From Sulfurovum sp. (GTDB lineage: Bacteria > Campylobacterota > Campylobacteria > Campylobacterales > Sulfurovaceae): a DNA stretch of 8,464 nt. The translations under genes were made by a program, and so were the position numbers. Of the stretch, positions 6,910 through 8,464 are shown in pieces. The notes beneath the pieces are model-generated. The model made no database searches, was not told where the DNA came from, and saw nothing but the letters and a program-made list of their open reading frames with translations. The stretch spans positions 1 through 8,464 of the forward strand of contig JAGGRU010000158.1 of assembly GCA_021159425.1 (NCBI GenBank), in the 5' to 3' direction. The number at the start of each line of letters is the position of its first letter. The stretch's first letter is position 1.

Positions 6910-6944
6910 TTTATCATTCTCATGTTGCACATGTAAATGATAAA
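6910..6944. repeat. Perfect-armed inverted repeat (hairpin) between convergent ruvX and the HEPN-MNT operon
   Basis: TTTATCATT (6910-6918) and AATGATAAA (6936-6944) are perfect reverse complements. Inside them, CATGT (6921-6925) pairs with ACATG (6929-6933) across a TGC loop. Only a 2x2 internal mismatch separates the two stems, giving 14 base pairs in all. It starts 15 nt after the ruvX stop. It could stop transcription in one or both directions, but neither strand has a T-run directly after the stem, so it is not a standard intrinsic terminator. A protein-binding palindrome or an mRNA 3'-end stabiliser are alternatives. Confidence 0.75.
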
Positions 6945-7002
6945 AAACTTCTAAAAAACGACACAACCTTACATCGTCATATCTTATAATTCTCCTATTG
7001 AA

Positions 7003-7023
7003 AAATACATTTAGTAAGTATTT
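7003..7023 (-). terminator. Weak candidate terminator of the HEPN-MNT operon
   Basis: AAATAC and GTATTT form a 6-bp AT-rich stem with a 9-nt loop, starting 1 nt after the stop of the nucleotidyltransferase. On the minus strand the stem runs into a stretch of five T. The stem is too weak to be convincing. Confidence 0.25.
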
Positions 7024-7024
7024 G

Positions 7025-7333
7025 TCAAACAGAGCATAGCAGAATGCCATTTCGACCTTCTTTGTCTATGCTTCTCTCTGCTCTCTTGGGGTAAGAGAAC
7101 ACTACATCGACTTTATAAAAATCTAGTTTTTTGAATACCTGCTCTCTAAAATGTTTTATTTGAGGATAAAAAGAAGAAAATGAAGTTGGCTTGTCATACT
7201 CTACATAGAGATCAATATCACCACCTTTTTTGGAATCATCAGCCCTTGATCCAAAAAGGTATAGTTTTCCACTCTTGAAATATTCTTGAAATATTTCAGT
7301 AATTATAGAAATATCTTTATGGCTTAATCGCAT
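7025..7333 (-). CDS. MNT-type nucleotidyltransferase, probable antitoxin (MntA-like)
   Basis: A minimal nucleotidyltransferase of 102 residues when started at ATG 7333. It carries the polymerase-beta-type signature FGSR (27-30), with GS separated by nine residues from D39-I-D41, and a third acid Asp76 in KVDVVFS. All metal-binding acids are present, so it looks catalytically intact. In HepT-MntA systems the MNT protein silences the HEPN toxin by transferring AMP groups to it; I infer the same role here from the pairing. An upstream in-frame ATG at 7357 would give 110 residues, but ATG 7333 has GGGGGA (7346-7341 on the minus strand) 7 nt before it and gives the common family beginning MRLS. 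It overlaps the end of the HEPN gene by 17 nt, which suggests translational coupling. It is the last gene of the operon and converges with ruvX. Confidence 0.85.
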   Translation of the reverse strand: MRLSHKDISIITEIFQEYFKSGKLYLFGSRADDSKKGGDIDLYVEYDKPTSFSSFYPQIKHFREQVFKKLDFYKVDVVFSYPKRAERSIDKEGRNGILLCSV

Positions 7334-7874
7334 TTTGAATTCCCCCATTTTCTTCATCTGGGTATATTACAGAAGCTATGTAATGTTTATTTTCCTCTGA
7401 AATAACTTTTTTTATAGTTGGAGAATTCAAAGCATATTCCACTATGTGAATATAAAGCTTTTTTAGCGTTGCTACATCTTCTTCTATGAAGCTGACAACT
7501 ATTGTTTTTTGCTCACTAAACTCAAGATCATCATATTCGCCATGTGAAATTCTATTTCGTTCATTCCTTAAACTTTTCCATTCAGGAAACTCAATATTAA
7601 CAATGTCTAGTTTTATAGCTCTATTGAACATATCAATAAATGGATATCCTGACCCTTGCTCTCCCAGTTGATCCAGTAGGGAAGGCAGGAGTTTTTCACC
7701 CAATATACTTTGTAGCTGCTGAAATCTACTGGTGATGATATCGGCATGATCTGTAAATACATCTTCATCAAATTGAAACGGAGTGTTTATTTTTTTCTCT
7801 GATCTGATAATCCTCTCGCAATGTCTTGTTGCAAGATGTAAAAAACGGTTAAGAGCCTCTATTTCGTTACTCAT
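7317..7874 (-). CDS. HEPN-domain protein, probable RNase toxin (HepT-like)
   Basis: A 185-residue, mostly helical, soluble protein with no signal peptide. The region 101-114 reads SLRNERNRISHGEY and contains RX4H (R106 to H111, with Asn following the Arg), the catalytic motif of HEPN ribonucleases. HEPN toxins paired with MNT proteins cleave RNA until they are modified. Classic HepT proteins are about 140 residues and have Tyr two positions after the His (HXY). Here the protein is longer and the Tyr is three positions after (H111, Y114), so it is probably a related subfamily. The ATG overlaps the upstream stop as ATGA, with AAGGA a few bases before, and the gene's end overlaps the MNT gene. 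Both overlaps imply coordinated production. The HEPN assignment rests on the motif plus the MNT neighbour; toxicity is inferred. Confidence 0.72.
   Translation of the reverse strand: MSNEIEALNRFLHLATRHCERIIRSEKKINTPFQFDEDVFTDHADIITSRFQQLQSILGEKLLPSLLDQLGEQGSGYPFIDMFNRAIKLDIVNIEFPEWKSLRNERNRISHGEYDDLEFSEQKTIVVSFIEEDVATLKKLYIHIVEYALNSPTIKKVISEENKHYIASVIYPDEENGGIQNAIKP
7341..7346 (-). promoter_or_regulatory. Ribosome binding site that decides the start of the MNT gene
   Basis: On the minus strand this is GGGGGA, 7 nt before ATG 7333 and inside the end of the HEPN coding sequence. The alternative ATG at 7357 has no comparable purine-rich site. ATG 7348 lies just before this GGGGGA and likewise has no such site upstream. 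Confidence 0.55.
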
Positions 7875-8092
7875 ACTATATCCTTCAGGTTTATGTTTTC
7901 AACACCAATCGCCTTAAAAATTTGCAGGGCAAAACCAAGACTAAAAGCACCACGATTTATCTTATTGGCAATATTAACTTGTTTTTCATCAACACCAATA
8001 ACTTTCATGAGTTCCGCCAACTTGATATAGTCAATTTCTCTTTTGGCTAACTCTGACTTGATAAGTCTCTTTGCTCTACTGTTCCAATCCAT
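7871..8092 (-). CDS. DUF6471 small protein, possible DNA-binding regulator of the HEPN-MNT module
   Basis: A 73-residue protein that matches my memory of the DUF6471 pattern: Trp near the N-terminus, AKRLIKSELAKRE (8-20), YIKLAELMKVIGV (22-34), then NIANKINRGAFSLGFALQI (40-58) and AIGVENINL. The layout of short helices with LAELM and a following RGAFS segment is reminiscent of a compact helix-turn-helix, so a repressor role is plausible but unproven. It is the first gene after a strong promoter. Its TGA overlaps the HEPN ATG (ATGA), so it belongs to the same operon. The first-gene position and small size fit an autoregulator. It could instead be a third toxin-antitoxin component, or have an unrelated role. 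Confidence 0.75.
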   Translation of the reverse strand: MDWNSRAKRLIKSELAKREIDYIKLAELMKVIGVDEKQVNIANKINRGAFSLGFALQIFKAIGVENINLKDIV

Positions 8093-8117
8093 CCAAACTC
8101 TTTCTTCAATTTTATCT

Positions 8118-8146
8118 ATTATAGCAAATGTTTATTTTAAAGTCAA
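8118..8146 (-). promoter_or_regulatory. Near-consensus sigma-70 promoter of the DUF6471-HEPN-MNT operon
   Basis: On the minus strand the -35 box TTGACT (8146-8141) and the -10 box TATAAT (8123-8118) are separated by exactly 17 nt, with an extended TGC just before the -10. Transcription should start near 8111, about 19 nt before the DUF6471 ATG. It is the strongest promoter-like sequence in the window. Confidence 0.85.
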
Positions 8147-8154
8147 ATAAATAT

Positions 8155-8188
8155 AACTAATTATATTTATATAACACTATATTTAGTT
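8155..8188. repeat. Imperfect 11-bp inverted repeat just upstream of the operon promoter (candidate operator)
   Basis: AACTAATTATA (8155-8165) and TATATTTAGTT (8178-8188) are reverse complements except at one base, with a 12-nt spacer. The repeat ends 9 bp upstream of the -35 box. The position fits an operator or an AT-rich UP element; by composition alone it could also be chance in AT-rich DNA. Confidence 0.45.
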
Positions 8189-8261
8189 AATTATGGCAAA
8201 ATGATCGCTGCAGTTAAAACTAAAACCTTTGTCCTTAAATCTGAAAATACATTTTTTCATT

Positions 8262-8464
8262 TTAGTGCTTCATTAAGTGTTCTCTGGCGATCACCCTACC
8301 CAGTTCTATCATCTCATACGCCTTGTTAAACTCATAAAAACCACAGGCATCATTGGGAATACCAATGACAATATCAGGTGAGTATCCTGCCATTTTACAT
8401 TCCAATACAGCATTTTGCATGATGTCGATCGTACGACCCATTATGTCGAACATACCCATTTCAT
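8262..8464 (-). CDS. Patatin-like phospholipase family protein, C-terminal end only; 5' end outside the window
   Basis: The visible 67 codons give the C-terminal end of a protein of the patatin/RssA type, lipid acyl hydrolases that use a Ser-Asp dyad. Matching features are FDIMGRTIDIMQN, a segment on substrate or ligand access, then SPDIVIGIPNDACGFYEF and the helix KAYEMIELGRVIA, which in this family closes the domain (a...i..G pattern). The catalytic Ser (GxSxG) and Asp (DGG/DGA) would lie upstream beyond the right edge and cannot be checked. The frame is open to the last base, so ATG 8459 is internal rather than a start. It lies on the same strand as the HEPN-MNT operon, 169 nt upstream, but that operon has its own promoter. 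Confidence 0.68.
   Translation of the reverse strand, partial: EMGMFDIMGRTIDIMQNAVLECKMAGYSPDIVIGIPNDACGFYEFNKAYEMIELGRVIAREHLMKH

Noticed and set aside
8242..8259. TGAAAA / TTTTCA 6-bp inverted repeat just after the patatin-like gene, as a terminator
   Set aside because: The stem is almost all A-T and no T-run follows on the minus strand, so there is too little to call a terminator.

Overview
The window looks like a piece of a Campylobacterota (epsilonproteobacterial) chromosome. It is AT-rich, its genes are tightly packed, and its promoter-like sites have T/A-rich upstream regions with extended -10 boxes. The order lysC-rppH | hemW-tatB-tatC-queA resembles, from memory, the block around Cj0577c-Cj0582 in Campylobacter jejuni. 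A Sulfurovum- or Sulfurimonas-like sulfur oxidizer is my best guess for the genus, but this is inference.

Left part (1-4836), core housekeeping. On the minus strand, rppH (RNA 5'-pyrophosphohydrolase) is followed with no gap by lysC (aspartate kinase), which runs off the left edge. A 143-bp divergent spacer separates them from a plus-strand series: hemW (radical-SAM haem chaperone), tatB and tatC (twin-arginine translocase) and queA (queuosine synthesis). tatB/tatC overlap by 1 nt and tatC/queA are 3 nt apart. TatC carries an extra segment of about 80 residues in its first periplasmic loop.

Middle part (4837-6895), envelope genes. Two tandem paralogous lipoproteins with NlpC/P60 cysteine-peptidase domains, probably peptidoglycan hydrolases, are followed by ruvX (YqgF). 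The second paralogue also has a C-terminal SPOR domain that binds septal peptidoglycan. The first ends at a motif that in the second leads into the linker to SPOR.

Right part (6896-8464), accessory module. Convergent to ruvX lies a three-gene minus-strand operon: a DUF6471 protein, a HEPN protein with an RX4H RNase motif, and a minimal nucleotidyltransferase (MNT). Genes 1-2 overlap by 4 nt and genes 2-3 by about 17 nt. A near-consensus sigma-70 promoter precedes it, with an 11-bp inverted repeat just upstream. This resembles a HepT-MntA-type toxin-antitoxin system with an added first gene, and is the most interesting part of the window. Upstream on the same strand is the C-terminal end of a patatin-like phospholipase that continues past the right edge. 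No RNA genes, insertion sequences or CRISPR arrays were seen, and no gene-free stretch exceeds 300 bp.
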